Assembly: GCA_947568835.1 (NCBI GenBank)
Contig: OX387609.1
Location: forward strand, 1,306,001-1,370,000
Length of the DNA: 64,000 bases
Source of the DNA: Protonemura montana
Taxonomy: Eukaryota; Arthropoda; Insecta; Plecoptera; Nemouridae
Reading direction: 5' to 3'
The notes under the pieces were generated by a model. The model was not told the DNA's origin. It ran no database searches and was given only the letters and a program-made list of their open reading frames with translations. This document shows positions 1 to 13,043 of the stretch, in pieces (position 1 is the stretch's first letter; each line of letters starts with the position of its first letter). The position numbers were made by a program, and so were the translations under genes.

Positions 1-1581
1 AAATATGTTTTCAACAATTCCCAGCCAAAGTATTATTAGACCAGTTAACAACGTTAGCGTCGTCGACCAAGTAGCACAATCCTTGCGTTTGAATCTGTTA
101 AACGTTTGACGTATCACGCAAGATCGTGCAACGTTTATAAACAAATTGCGTGAACAATGCAAGTGCGTTCGCATACTTATCGCCTCTGCGTGGAAAACAA
201 GCTGGTATTAATTTATTAACCCGACGCTACCAGATTAGCCCTTCGATTGGTCATAAAAAAAATTTCATTCGTTCCCATAGGGAAACCAAACGTGACATAG
301 GGCGGGTTGGAAATTGCTATCTAGAGTCAAGCCCTGGGCTCGCTGTCAGATGTGTTCTGCTATATGCGGACCCCTTTCCGCTTTACCCATTTTTTTTTGG
401 GGTGACCCAGACCCCCCCGAGGGGGCTGTATATACGATTAATAATACTTTTAATCAAGCTGCTGGATTAGGGGATATAAATTTACAAACTAACCGCTCTG
501 GAAAAAGCTCCCCTATTTGACGTTCGTGCCTATGTAGTTAAAGTCGCTATGGTTGCTGTTTGACTTGGTTGTACTTAAAATTGCTACCTTAGGGGATGGT
601 TTTAATTTAAATTTTACATCTTTTCGGGGTTGTGATTCTCACCAGCGGTACTTAACGTTTGCTTTGCTTAACATTCTTAGTTGAGGTTGGATGGTTTTTA
701 ACAAATTATCGAGCTGTGAATTGAACACGAGGCTTCGTTTTCAAACAGTTTTTGTTAGAAATGTTTAACAACTCATCATCGCCGAGCTTTGGGGCTGAAA
801 TTTTGATGAACGAACAGAAATTGCGATGCAAAACGAGAAAGTAAAGTGTGCCAATTTTATGACATCAAAACAAAAACTAGGCGACAAAGTTGACATCTGC
901 TTTTCAATTTTGAAATCAATTACACGAGTTAAATGTCCATTCTTTGCAGCTATGTTTGACATTGTTCATGTCTGCAATGTTTTGCTGAATGTTGTTCTCC
1001 GTTTACTTTCAAAATAACCAATAGAGAGACAATCGAACAATCGATCTTTAGAATTCTACATACAAAAATAAATATATATATATTTGTTTTAACTTTAAAT
1101 ATAAAATACCAACACACGAACACTTTAAAAATCTTTTTGTACCGCAATGCTTTTTGACAAATTAACATTTTTTTTTTCAAAAAGCTGTGAAATCCGATTC
1201 ATATTTAAAAACTGTCTGCTCCACAACCTTTTCCTTAAACATCAAACGATCTACTTTAACGCAAACACACATGCGTTGAACATGTGACGCATGTCAACTT
1301 TCCAGTCTAAATTTTAACAGCTGAAACGTCACCCGAAGCATACACAGAAAACACACGCATGCCACGCACGCATAAAATGTGGACAGCTACGCACACAGAG
1401 AGGTCGTAAAAACTTGGCGGCGTACCGGCACTTATTTTATAATTCATTCTTGTTTTGTGAATACAAATTTACCTAGTTTTGTGGTCCACACGGAGATATT
1501 ACTCGGAGAAGAAGACTCAGTTAAAGTTCCTAACTTGAAGATGTTTTAGATCGTTTAACATAAATACGCATGGATATTTTG
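1..1581. other. AT-rich non-coding stretch
   Basis: No recognisable gene. The open frames here are short and lack domain-like composition. There is a short TA-rich run near 1065-1085 and a C/G-richer patch near 360-430. Nothing else stands out. Confidence 0.5.
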
Positions 1582-1820
1582 ATAACAACTATTTTAACTG
1601 GGTTTTCAATGCTAAGTGAAGAACAACTAAATTTCACGACGTTTCGTAACTGGTACCTGTTACTTTATCAAGGGTTAAAGCAGTCCTTGATAAAGTAACA
1701 GGTACAAGTTACGAAAAGTTGGGAAATTTAGTTGTCCTTTACTTAGCATTGAAAACCCAGTTGAAATAGTTTTTGTTAAAACTAGTGCTAAGTTTAGATC
1801 AAGTAGACATGAGTCTAGAA
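1582..1820. repeat. Foldback (inverted-repeat) element, long-arm copy
   Basis: The left arm (about 1584-1673) is the reverse complement of the right arm (about 1684-1776), with a loop of about 10 nt. The arms are about 90 bp long with few mismatches. The right arm continues into a flank ending near 1820. The right arm plus flank occurs again, without its inverted partner, at 27150-27296. This is therefore a dispersed repeat that gained an inverted copy of itself here, or a foldback transposon that lost one arm at 27 kb. No coding capacity is visible. Confidence 0.8.
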
Positions 1821-4513
1821 ACCATACGCATTGATATCGCTGTAAATGGAAAGAATGCAGACGACCACTAAGCTTCAATTTCCAGTCACGCTTGCATTTA
1901 ATGCCAGAAACACATTGCTTATAAGTCATCGTTGCTTGATGACAGTTCACTTATCGGTAGTCATTACTGTCACTGTCAATTAAATTGAGTCAGGATCAAT
2001 CAAGTTGATAAGCTCTTCCTTAGCAACGTAACGTGTTTAGCACATAGCAACGCAGAAAACAAATAAACCTCAAATCGGTTCAGACAACAGCGATCAATAA
2101 GTCGCAATGTTTTAATCACAAAGTCCAGATTTAAAAGTGAAAATAGCATAATTTCAGTAAATTTCTGACCGTTTTTAAACGCAGGTCTGGCCGTATATGT
2201 TCTGGATTCTCTGTACTATAAATAAGATAAAATCTAAAGAGATTATAGTAGTTACAGGGTTCACACGCACCATTCTACCTTCCACAGCTACTTGTTATAT
2301 CGCTTACCAAGGTATACCAATGTTCGCACGGTCATTTTACCGACACGAGAGTTACATTTTCATCCCTGTCCCTATAATCCCCAAGAAAATGCTGACGCCG
2401 TTATCAAAATGACCCTTAGCCCTGTGATGGGACAATGGCTAGCATATGACGCGGACATATTCTAGCGAGGGTCCGGTCTTCTCCCATCCGACCTGCGACA
2501 GAAGAGCCGCCCGTTTGAATGGCAGAGCGAGCGAGCGAGCGAGCGAGACGGGACATTTTAGGGTGAAGGGAAACTCTAATTAGTCGCCGGTCGGAAAAGT
2601 CACCGGCGTTTCCACCGCAGACAGGCACAGCTCGGGTCACTCTAAGGAAAACTTGGGGAGCTTCCACCCGAATAACTGTGTCATACGTTAGTCGACGCTT
2701 TATAGCAGCTAACCCCAGTAGGTACAACACAATAACCTAGCGTGAAAAATATCCGTTGACAAAAATGACAAAGGATGTGGAAGTCACATTTCATCAATCT
2801 AATGGAATTACATTTTAGTTAGACAAGAATCTTTAGCACCCCGTGCTGAAGTAGAGACTTACAAAGCTTCCTGTCCTTTAACAATAGTTCACACAATGAG
2901 CTTGCTCGTTGCATGATCTCTTTCTCTTGCTTTTCGTGGCCGGACAGAAAAGGAAAAGCGGCGATAGCGCAAATCTCTGTACGGTTACCGTGATACGTCG
3001 ACTGTAATTGTGCGCTATCGTATTTCATCGGTGAAACTCCCGACCGCCGTCGTTACGTTTCGTTCTTCTCTGCGAAGCGGTGTCCAATGCGGGACGATTG
3101 AAGTGGTAAGAGTCTCAACGGTCACAACGTGACGCCGACAATTAATGGGGCGGTTCGCTCCTGACAATTGTAAGGTGAAAGTGACGCGTGTGGATTTTCA
3201 AACGTTAGTCGCAGTCGTAATCCGATTAAATTGTGAGGGTAGCGTAGGATTTATTTGCATGAATGGAATTCGATTTTTTTTTTTTGACGACGATGTGGTA
3301 ATTCACTGGTAGAAATTGTGTGACGCTAATTTAATTGAATTATTTGCTGGACTTCACCGGCCCAAGTTTAGCGCTGCTAAAATTTACAAAATCGTTTTCC
3401 TGTGGCTTTGTTTATTTCTAAACCGAACCCTTTTTGGAGAAGAGCAGAATCCAATAATTTAGTTAATTGTTTGATTGGAAACTGATTGTAAAAGTATTCA
3501 GCTACCAACTTTTGAAAAGGTCATTGGTGTTAATGTCCTTTAGCTTGCGTTACGCAAAACAAGCGTAAAACACGCCCTCTGTGATCAGCGACGTAAAGGC
3601 AATAACAAAAGCATCACAGCATAGCGGCGGTGTTAGTTTGGGAACCAACCGCTAGGAATCGAAAAAATGTGTCTATCCTTTGGTAACCGGTCAAAGCTTG
3701 GTAAGATCGCCACCTGTTAGCTCCCAGCCTGGTACCGTGGGGATCTGCTGACCATTCCTTGCATATTGATAGGAGATTGTATCGGTTGGTGCCACCAATG
3801 TGCAGAGTAATGGTGGCTAATGGCTGGCGGGCTTTTAGTAAGGTCCCAACAAACATTAAGCTTGTGCCAGTTTGGCTGAGTATCGCCAAGGGGGTGGACA
3901 TTATGGGTGATTGCAGGTTTGTGTGCAGGTTTTGTTTCAAAGATCTTTGAGGCTGTGTTGTTGACTAAATAATAAAAAGAAAAAAACGGAAATGTAGATG
4001 AACGAAATTTAATTTTTTGTTATTTGTGAGCTGCCATACGAAATATGAACGCGGATGACTTTCGACTGAAAGCTGTGTTGTAGGTTTTCAAGATGCTAAC
4101 TTTGCCTGTTCAAATTGTTGTGAATTTTCATTTCCAATTTTAGATTCGAGTCCTTCGCAAAAACTTTGAAAGTGGATGTATTCTTGTCTAGTCTATCAAA
4201 TTACCTAACTTTTTTGATCTAATTGAACTTTTCTTCGGCATTTTCTTTCCGCAATATGTTTTTTTTTTCTTTTGTGTCTTATTTATTTTCAATTGATATT
4301 TTCATCTCTGAGACAAGAGCGAAATGAAAATTGTTTCCGAATAGATTGAAAGTAAAACGAAAAGAAGTTGGACGAAGCGTGATGATAGAAAATTACCAAA
4401 CATTGCTCAGCGAACGAAAGACGGAAAGTTTTTAATTCGTTTTGTTATTTATTATTTTTCAGTTTATTAACAATTTCATTTCAGAGCTCGGTGCAGATTT
4501 GCTTGGATTCTAG
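1821..4513. other. Non-coding stretch with a GC-richer patch
   Basis: Nothing recognisable as a gene. A GC-richer interval (about 2440-2680) contains a short (GCGA)n tract at about 2525-2547. Minus-strand open frames at 2416-2730 and 3614-3940 have no motif I recognise. The rest is AT-rich with homopolymer runs (for example T tracts near 3275 and 4260). Confidence 0.4.
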
Positions 4514-5367
4514 CAACAATGCCTATAAGACTTGAAGTCATAACCTTTCCTTAAACAGCTAGCAACGTCTGGCAACAATGCCTATAAGACTTGAAGTCAT
4601 AACCTTTCATTAAACAGCTAGCAACGTCTGGCAACAATGCCTATAAGACTTGAAGTCATAACCTTTCCTTAAACAGCTAGCAACGTCTGGCAACAATGCC
4701 TATAAGACTTGAAGTCATAGCCTTTCCTTAAACAGCTAGCAACGTCTGGCAACAATGCCTATAAGACTTGAAGTCATAACCTTTCCTTAAACAGCTAGCA
4801 ACGTCTGGCAACAATGCCTATAAGACTTGAAGTCATAGCCTTTCCTTAAACAGCTAGCAACGTCTGGCAACAATGCCTATAAGACTTGAAGTCATAACCT
4901 TTCCTTAAACATCTAGCAACGTCTGGCAACAATGCCTTTAAGACTTGAAGTCATAACCTTTCCTTAAACAGCTAGCAACGTCTGGCAACAATGCCTATAA
5001 GACTTGAAGTCATAACCTTTCCTTAAACATCTAGCAACGTCTGGCAACAATGCCTATAAGACTTGAAGTCATAACCTTTCCTTAAACAGCTAGCAACGTC
5101 TGGCAACAATGCCTTTAAGACTTGAAGTCATAACCTTTCCTTAAACAGCTAGCAACGTCTGGCAACAATGCCTATAAGACTTGAAGTCATAACCTTTCCT
5201 TAAACAGCTAGCAACGTCTGGCAACAATGCCTTTAAGACTTGAAGTCATAACCTTTCCTTAAACAGCTAGCAACGTCTGGCAACAATGCCTTTAAGACTT
5301 GAAGTCATAACCTTTCCTTAAACAGCTAGCAACGTCTGGCAACAATGCCTTTAAGACTTGAAGTCAT
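4514..5367. repeat. 59-bp minisatellite, about 14.5 copies
   Basis: A 59-bp unit repeats head to tail, each starting CAACAATGCCTATAAGACTT. Successive starts at 4514, 4573 and so on to 5340 are exactly 59 bp apart, and the last copy stops after 28 bp. Units are nearly identical. Variants recur: CTATAAG versus CTTTAAG, AACCTTT versus AGCCTTT, and ACAGC versus ACATC. The AGCC variants lie in units 4 and 6 and the TTT variants in units 8, 11 and 13-15, so they are not evenly distributed. There are no spacers between units, so it is not a CRISPR array. Confidence 0.95.
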
Positions 5368-8300
5368 GGCCGAGTGTTGATTGAATCTTCGATCTTACCA
5401 ATTGCAAGAAATTGCAAGAAGCATGCGTTCTTTAAAAAGTCACTGCGTATTAGCTGGAAGCCAAGTTCTTCATTCACTAGCGGCGAGTCTAAGAAATCCA
5501 TTAACAAATTAAAAACTGATTAAGCAAAAGTTTTTCAACTAATTTAATTATTTGATTACGCCTGGAAAAGTTTACAGTTTCGCGTTGTACAGAGAACGAG
5601 CTATTTTTAAGTTGATAAAATATGATCCTAACGTTTTTTCTTTCACACATAAGAGAAAAAAAATTGTAAGCATTTCTTAATTAGATGAGCGTTAATTATT
5701 TTTGTTTGGCGTTAAGGTTTAGTGCTTGGATAACGATGATTAATGAGATGGTTCGCTATTAGGACTAATTATCAGTAAACATATTTTCAGAGACAATTTA
5801 GCAGCAAGTTTTGTTAATGTTAATGCACCATCTCGTTGTTGTAAGTGGAAAGTTTCCAGTTTTTAGTTCACAAGTTTATAAAAGCTGATTTTTCATGACA
5901 ACCGTAATGAAATAAACAGAAGAAACTTTTTAAAATAGTTTAATTGTTGTTGAAGTTGTGTCATATTTTTTTAAATTGTACGGTTTTATGACGCGTTAGA
6001 GCAGAACGGACAAACTACAAGCATCTTGCACAAAAATAATTAAAGTTATCCAAATAATTGTGGAAGCGATTGCCAAAGATGTGAGAATTAACTTTCAAAT
6101 AAAACCCAAGTTTAAAAGTCGACTTAGATTTCATTAGGAAAGTTCGGCTGAAGAGAAAAACCGGGTTTGGGCAAAGATATTTCTGTGCTTATCTTACGAA
6201 AAAAAGGTTTTAATTTGCTCCAAATTTGAGTAAGAAAATAAAAAAAAAAAAATTTTTTCCCCCATAAAAGTTGGTATGCGTGAACTATTGCGTCAAAACA
6301 CATTTATTTTTCAATTGTATGTCGCTATCGCTAGCAGCCACACATTCCGTCGAGAACAAAACCAAACACAAAATCCATATTTTATTAATGATAATGTTAT
6401 GTGCCTGAAATGACTTGAAATTATCCAGAATTCCTTTCCTCTGAAACAAACTAAATGCAGTGAAAATATCTCGAATCCTTCCGCTACCGCATTCCGGGTT
6501 TGTTATTTCCTTGTAGCATGCCACATTGGATCACGCACATCCAAACAAACCTGAATTTCTTCCTTCTAAACCGTCTGTTGGTGAACTTCTCAAGAAATCA
6601 TTGACAGTCCCACACTTTTGTTACCATCTATAAGTGCTTTAAGCTTTGAGTACCGGTTTCTAAGCGGCTCGTTAAGTAACTAACATACCGTTAAAAACAA
6701 ATAAACATCTTTTGGTAAGTTTGTTGCCAAGCAAATAATAAATTAAAGACTGTTAATTTTTTCATGGACTTCTTTTCATGGCTCTTAAGACACGTTTCAA
6801 CTTCTAACCCCATGTTGTTGACCTCCCTCCCCCCAACCGCTTTACCATCACTAGGTTGGGACTTTAAACAGAAAGTTTAAAATTACAGGTAAATATCACA
6901 ACTCAATTCCAGGTATCTTGAAATAGTGAGAGAACTTGCTGCATTTTTTTATGTGAATTTGTGAATGAAATGAACTGAATAACTTAGATTGAATTTTTAG
7001 TTTGTTATTTGCTACTGGTCAATCACTTTGGTTGATATCGATGACATTTTCAGAATCAATCTACTCCATGTTTAAACAAAGTAAACCGGCAATATTTTTA
7101 ACCGACAAAAATTGATGAAAATCGCCATCATTTTTACAACTGATCTCAGTAAGTTTTACTTGTAAATGGATTTTAAAACTTGTTCCTTTTTTCATTTCCA
7201 TTTACTTTAGAAATTCATCCAAATCTTGTGGACCAAAACGCAACTAACGCTAGATTTTCCAAGTAATGTTGGCATTGCATGTTTGACTTCAGTTAACTGA
7301 CGGATAATTCGCCGTGTTTTCTTCGGTAGCCCTTTGCAGGTAGTGTACGATAATATCGCCCTCCCGACCGGTCATTGCATCGCCCTTAACGGCCCAGGAA
7401 GTATATTGTGACCCCCTCCTGGAGTTGAAATCAAGACCCTTGCCTAGGAGTGTTACGCATTAGCATTTGGGAAGAAACTACATGATTGTTGGTTTATTAT
7501 CTGGTAAGATACTTTGTGGCAAATCGCATATCTTTGGCTGGAGAAGGATTGGGGATCTGGTCGAGTTTGTATATTCATAATGTTATGAATTTTGTGCGTT
7601 TTTATGGGTATTTTAATGTAGTTATCGTGTGATAGGAACGTTTGCTGGAGGTATTGTCGATAACGCTTTTTCTTACGTTTTTTTTTTTTGAAAATTTGAG
7701 AACTTCGTGTAAATTTGACTTGCGTTTTATTCAGAAGCCAGGTAAGAAGTAAATATGTAAAAGAGTTGAGTAAAATGTGCCTGAAAAGGTGAGAAAAGAA
7801 GCATAAAATCAATAAAACGATTTGAAATAACAAAAAAAACTGATGAAAAGTGGAAAAGCTTACTCAAAACAACGTTATAATTAGCAGGACCGGGGAAAAT
7901 TATGGTTCGTTCATAAGATAAATTCGGAACCGAATGACACTTCTTTTACAAGTACAATAATTTAAAATTATGCGTTGTGGTTTTATCGTCAAAAACATTG
8001 ACACGTACTCATTATTAAACAAGATTGTTCACGACAAAATTCAGAGAGTAGTCGGTTAGATATTTTAAAGTTAGTAGACTTCAATTTAAATGTAGATTTC
8101 AAACGACGCACGGCGCTCCACTAAAATACATCATCATAATGCAGTTTTTATTAAGTTTCTCAAGTTTCCCCGTTGACCTGATTCGCTTAGAAGCTGTAGC
8201 CTGTTATTATTTTTCAATCATGCAGTTCACAAGAAGAGAAGCTTTCTGTTGAAATTGGTTTGGTAATTAAAATACTTCACTCATGCGTAAAGTAGCGAGC

Positions 8301-8901
8301 AGAAATGACCAACAAAGTAATTCGATGTAGCATTATATCAAATATAGCAACATACCGTAGGTATCTTGGTAAACAACGATAAAGAAGCCAACTATAATCA
8401 AAGCTATGATTCAAAGCGAGGTTATTGAGTAACTTTTGTGCAATTAAAAGCCGTGCTAAAAGTTGCAACTATTTCCTTTTGGGAATTTCTCAAATTTATT
8501 ACACGGCTAGCCGCCGGGACTCCAACATAGAACTCCATTGAACTCTAGAGCCATTGTCTCTCAACCAGTTTGCTCTAAACTTTTCAGAAACCAACACACT
8601 TTACCTCAGACAATTCATCATTCATTATCTTCTTTTTGAAAGCTTGGAAATATTTCTGGTAAAATTGTTCTTTCGTCTCGTAGTTGGGCAATTTAAGGTT
8701 TTATCAGTGTTTCTGCACGTAGCGTAAATAAAATACAAGTACCTACTGCATGTGTACGTGCTTCAACTGTACCCCGATTACTTGTACCTTTTTCTGTTTG
8801 CTTTCACCTCAAAGTACGTGTCTTTTGCCATTTTTGAGATGGCATTTTCAACCACATTATCTGGTAACACGGAATGCTTACCGACATTCAGTAAACGTAT
8901 A

Positions 8902-8904
<3 letters not shown>
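5368..8904. other. AT-rich non-coding stretch
   Basis: No gene recognised. Open frames at 6285-6524 (-) and 7453-7833 (-) are low-complexity and lack motifs. A degenerate sequence around 7370-7450 (minus strand) weakly recalls the T-arm of a tRNA-derived SINE, but not well enough to call. Confidence 0.4.

Positions 8905-8944
<40 letters not shown>
8905..8944. repeat. (TTA)n microsatellite
   Basis: About 13 uninterrupted TTA triplets. The poly-Leu and poly-Tyr frames that overlap it are artefacts of this repeat. Confidence 0.95.
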
Positions 8945-8945
<1 letters not shown>

Positions 8946-9390
8946 ATGTAGTTCTGTCTCGTGTTAGAAACGGTTATTGTGTCATTCATTTACCTGACAT
9001 GTTTATCGGCGAGATAAAATGAGTTTAGAAAGTCACGCGTTAAAATTTCTTGAAATTTACAGCGGGGTCTAAAAACGTACGGCGCTCATTTATGAAGTGG
9101 TTGGGTTTTGTAAAAGCAAAATTGCTGCTCAACTCTCGGTGAATAGAAAAAAAATTATATATATACATTCGTTTTGATTAAGTTTGTTGACTTAGAACAA
9201 AATAATTTCTATTGTAAGGATGACGCTTTGAAACGGTGTGGATTTTTCTTGAAATTCAATCAGATTATTAGTTGTGGACAAATTGTGGTTCCGCTCTGGT
9301 TTTTTTCCATGAATAACTTGAACATTTTACCAGTGAAGTGACCAAAACCGAGTTGTTGGGACCAAATCGTAGGAGTCTTCCTGCTTGGAC
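8945..9390. other. Non-coding flank of the 9.4-kb SINE
   Basis: AT-rich; no gene or structured repeat seen before the first 91-bp SINE module at 9391. Confidence 0.4.
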
Positions 9391-10175
9391 TGAACATCAT
9401 ACACATGACCGGTTCTGTTCGGGAGAGAGGTTGGAGAGATGAAAGTTAAGCAACACTGCGGTGAGTCAGGTATTGGATGGGTGACTATCATACACACGAC
9501 CAGTTCTGTTCGGGAGAGAGGTTGGAGGGATGAAAGTTAAGCAACACTGCGCTGGGTCAGGTTTTGGATGAGTGACCATCATACACATGACCAGTTCTGT
9601 TCGGGAGAGAGGTTGGAGGGATGAAAGTGAAGCAACACTGCGCTGGGTCAGGTATTGGATGGGTGACCATCATACACATGACCAGTTCTGTTCGGGAGAG
9701 AGGTTGGAGGGATGAAAGTTAAGCAACACTGCGCTGGGTCAGGTATTGGATGGGTGACCATCATACACATGGCCAGTTCTGTTCGGGAGAGAGGTTGGAG
9801 GGATGAAAGTTAAGCAACACTGCGCTGGGTCAGGTATTGGATGGGTGACCATCATACACATGACCAGTTCTGTTCAGGAGAGAGGTTGGAGGGATGAAAG
9901 TTAGTACAGCAACTTCACTCGCCTTGCTTATCAACCTCTCGACAGCATGGATTTGTGGAGGAATCCTGTTGTTCGCGTTGTACCGTCCTTCGGAAGGGAC
10001 ATTAAGTCGGTGGTCCCCTTGGTCTTCGACAGGAGTAGGCTACGGGGTTTCCCCTTCTCCCTTCTAGGCTATGTTAGGTTCATCATCATCCACTGATTCA
10101 CCGACGCCATTAGACCAGTGCCGCATGGCCAGATGTCAAAACACTGCGTCGTTAAACACCACGAATCAATCAAAC
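9391..10175 (+). mobile_element. 5S-rRNA-derived SINE, 5'-truncated, five promoter modules
   Basis: Modules with the 5S-like box A motif GAAAGTTAAGCAAC begin at 9441, 9532, 9623, 9714 and 9805, exactly 91 bp apart. Each also has the 5S box C-like GGTATTGGATGGGTGACC. The 5S head upstream of box A (seen at 21324) is missing: the copy starts inside a module linker. At 9896 the array joins the unique body, starting GAAAGTTAGTACAGCAAC. The body runs through a conserved central segment to the 3' tail GTCGTTAAACACC and an AATC-rich end. The body frame from the ATG near 9893 stays open for about 57 codons, as in most other copies. Confidence 0.9.
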
Positions 10176-10635
10176 GGACTGACCACGTGGTCTTGGTCAC
10201 GTGACGTTCTTTATCAAGTTCTAGAATATTTAAACCTCAAAAATTAAAAAGGACACAACTGAAAAAAATGAAAAAGATCAAAAGGAATAATATCAAATAT
10301 ATATCATATATTTAAGCGAAATTAATTAATTAGTTTTAATTTGTGGGCCGAAGTAATTTTATTTAAAAAACTTTCTTAAGTTAAGTCTACACGAAAGCTA
10401 ACCTGAAAAAAATATCCCTGCCATTGTACATAATTTTAACCTTCGTGTTTATCATTGAAAGTCTGATTATAATGGCGCCTTATCAAAATAACCAACCTTC
10501 ACTCTTCCCTACTTGCTTACCCTAAAAAGCCATGAACAGCAACAAAATGAAAAGCTCTAATAATTCCATCAATTTCTGTATCGGTGGCACATTGACTTTT
10601 TCCCGGGGGCTGGTTGTGATGGCTACTGCCTGGAA
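10176..10635. other. AT-rich non-coding stretch
   Basis: Nothing recognisable. Contains A-rich runs and an ATTAATTAATTAG motif near 10321. Confidence 0.4.
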
Positions 10636-10677
10636 GGGGGGGGGGGGGGGGGGGGGGGTAAGGAGGGGGGGGGGGGG
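10636..10677. repeat. Poly(G) tracts (23 and 13 G)
   Basis: An uninterrupted G run at 10636-10658 and another at 10665-10677, separated by TAAGGA. The purine-only strand could form G-quadruplex DNA. Run length may be inaccurate in an assembly. Confidence 0.85.
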
Positions 10678-11016
10678 CGTTTGTACGCCGTGTTTTTTAA
10701 TTACCCCTCGCCATTAGTCACGTGTAGACATCGTAAATCATAACGCCTTGTGAATGACCACGAGTTGTGCGTGGAAATCATCGATCGGGTTGGCGTTTCA
10801 CTGGCTTGGTTTCAGGGTTTGACGCACGCAAGGTTTAGTTGGTAGACACGAGAGCAAGATGGTGCCGTTGTTCAGGCATTGTGCACTTTTAATTCAAGAT
10901 AGGATTGCGGGTTGAGTTGGTTAAATTCTTAAATTAAAAATAGTTAAAGACCTCTCAAACACCTTCATGTGAAATCTGAATTAAATTACAAATGTTTGCA
11001 CAATCTATACATTTTA

Positions 11017-11265
11017 TTATTATGAACACTATAACCGTTCAAAAATTGATGCCCAAACGGGAACTCCAACCCCGATCTCCACCTTTCGCGGGTGTTGCTC
11101 TAACCAATTGAGCTACTTGGACACTGGCTTTTTGAGACGATTTTAGTGTATTTGATGAGAATGACGGATCTCCAAGGAGTAGAACCAAGAGGCTGTGAAT
11201 ACTCACAGTCACTCTGATTCTAGTGACGCTATATCACGTCACAACCTGTCAATCTCGAATAACTC
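11017..11265 (-). mobile_element. tRNA-derived element, single tRNA module
   Basis: On the minus strand the region near 11052-11125 folds as a tRNA. The acceptor 5' strand GTCCAAG pairs with TTTGGGC. The D-arm is built on GCTCAATTGGTTAGAGC (A box), and the T-arm carries GGGTTGGAGTTCCC (degenerate B box). Upstream on the minus strand lies a shared 140-bp segment with two small hairpins (CTGTGA/TCACAG and GTCACT/AGTGAC). The 16.8-kb element shares this whole layout. The expected U33 is absent from the anticodon loop, so this is a SINE-like derivative rather than a working tRNA gene. Confidence 0.75.
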
Positions 11266-11781
11266 GAGATTGTAAAGTAAAATCTTACTACAATTGGAAA
11301 TACTTGCAATTCATAACGTATTTTTATTTTAAGGAACACAAATTACCTTTTCTTTTTAAGATAAAATCTTCGAAAAATTATTTTTCGTTTGAATTTGGAT
11401 GTTTGAATCATCTATAAAGTGCGCATGAACCGAATTTACCGAATTCCTGTTTAGCGTTGATCTTTTGACTGTGAGAAACATCTGAATTCACGGCACATGA
11501 TTCGAAGTCACCATGACAGTTGTTTGTTTCTCTTCAAGAAGTTTTTAACAAACAAAACCGAGTCATTCTTTGTATCAAAAAGTGTGTCAAGAACTTTCAA
11601 AGCTTTCGACCGAAGCTGCTTGTGACTGGAGCAGAAGATGAAGATGATTTTCTAGAAATATGTGTCACGTTGATTCCGCGACAATTCGATTTAAAAGCAA
11701 ACTTGCCACAGAAAGCCACGTCGATGAAAGTATTTTTAAAAATCTCTCCGTATTATTTGTGTTTCCGCAGCATTGAAATGA
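11266..11781. other. Non-coding stretch
   Basis: An 88-codon plus frame at 11520-11786 has no recognised domain. No other structure seen. Confidence 0.35.
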
Positions 11782-11977
11782 AATAATATCCTCCTAGTCT
11801 CATTATTTAGGAACTAGCATTACCCGCTGCCTAACGGCCGCTTAAGATATTGAGGGAGTGGGCATTTTGGTTTAAATGTAAAGCCTCTAATGGGACCACA
11901 ACCAAAAGTACCCCCATTTATTTTTTTTGAATTTTTCCGACAAATAATATCCTCCTAGACTCATTATTTAGGAATTG
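11782..11977. repeat. 33-bp direct repeat pair, 163 bp apart
   Basis: AATAATATCCTCCTAG followed by a T/A difference and CTCATTATTTAGGAA occurs at 11782-11814 and again at 11945-11977. The 130 bp between them are not duplicated. This could be a local duplication or the remains of a repeat-mediated insertion. Confidence 0.75.
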
Positions 11978-13043
11978 CTTCAAGACTGCAAGAACCAAGC
12001 TGAAAATATAAAATTACAACAAATGAAAATAAATTATGTTTTTATTTGCTTTTAAATGAAGCAGCACCTAAGTTAGGATTGTTAATAACTCTTGAAAAGT
12101 ACCATCAAGCATCGAAGTTGTTCATTCCTCAGCCCAAGCCTCGGTCTTAAGTCATAGCAGGTCACAGGTCTTGCAAGAAAACGTCCGATATTTTCATCCA
12201 ATCAATTCTCTCCTCGTAGGTAACAAATATAACAACACATTCCTTTGTACGCACTGCGAAAAGTTGGATCTCGAGTGTCTCGGAAAAGAATTTCGCCGAC
12301 ACCAAAAACCAAATAAATTCTCAAATCCTTAAAAAGAAGATTTGTCCAAGAAAACTCGAGCAGTCTCTTTTGAAAACGCTAACTACCAGACTTTCTTTGC
12401 CACCAGCAAAGAAAAACAACCGACAGATCCTTCCATCCCCCATTTCCCGGTCCCAACACTCAATCGTAGCCTCGTTCACCCTCTTTATTTATTTGTCTTG
12501 GCCAATGACCGCTAGAGATATTGTCACCCATCAATTATCAAGCATCTTCTCTCCCCTTTCCTCCATCCGCCGTCGCTTCATTTGTTATTCCCTGGTTTTA
12601 TAGACGAATCGGGTTCGATACCAGCCATTGCTCATTTCAGCTCCATAGCGTCGCTGAATAATCCATTCTTTTGTCATGGTATTCTCGGCTCCAGAGATCG
12701 GTTGTTGCGTTCGAGGATACGCCATGTTCACGCCAGGATCGCTGAGTGTCCTGGTGAATGAGGATCAACGCCGGCAGGAAGCGCTCTGTTCGAGCGGTCA
12801 GGATTTATGATAGCACCAGGGGGCGGCAGGGGGCGGCAGGGGGCGGCAGGGGCCGGCCCATGGCCTCTGCTTTGTTGCGAAATGAAAACATGTCACCATT
12901 TTTCTTTGGCGGCTATGTTTCTTTCTGGTTTTTTTGAGTTATTACTGTTCATTAAATACTTTTTGGTAATTACCTATCCTGAGAGTGACTTTCAAGTTAA
13001 GCGCAGTTTATTTGAAGTTTTTGATTACAAATTATTTTGGATT
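11978..13043. other. Non-coding stretch with a 10-bp GC-rich repeat
   Basis: A short tandem repeat of GGGGGCGGCA (about three copies) lies at 12818-12850. Plus-strand open frames at 12370-12603 and 12807-13055 show no domain. Confidence 0.4.

Noticed and set aside
4514-5367. Possible CRISPR-like array
   Set aside because: Units are contiguous 59-bp copies without unique spacers, in a eukaryotic context.
7370-7450. tRNA-derived SINE on the minus strand
   Set aside because: B box too degenerate, no A box and no second copy.
8750-9022. Leu- or Tyr-repeat protein
   Set aside because: Translation of the (TTA)n microsatellite.
10532-10717. Gly-rich peptide
   Set aside because: Translation of the poly(G) tract.
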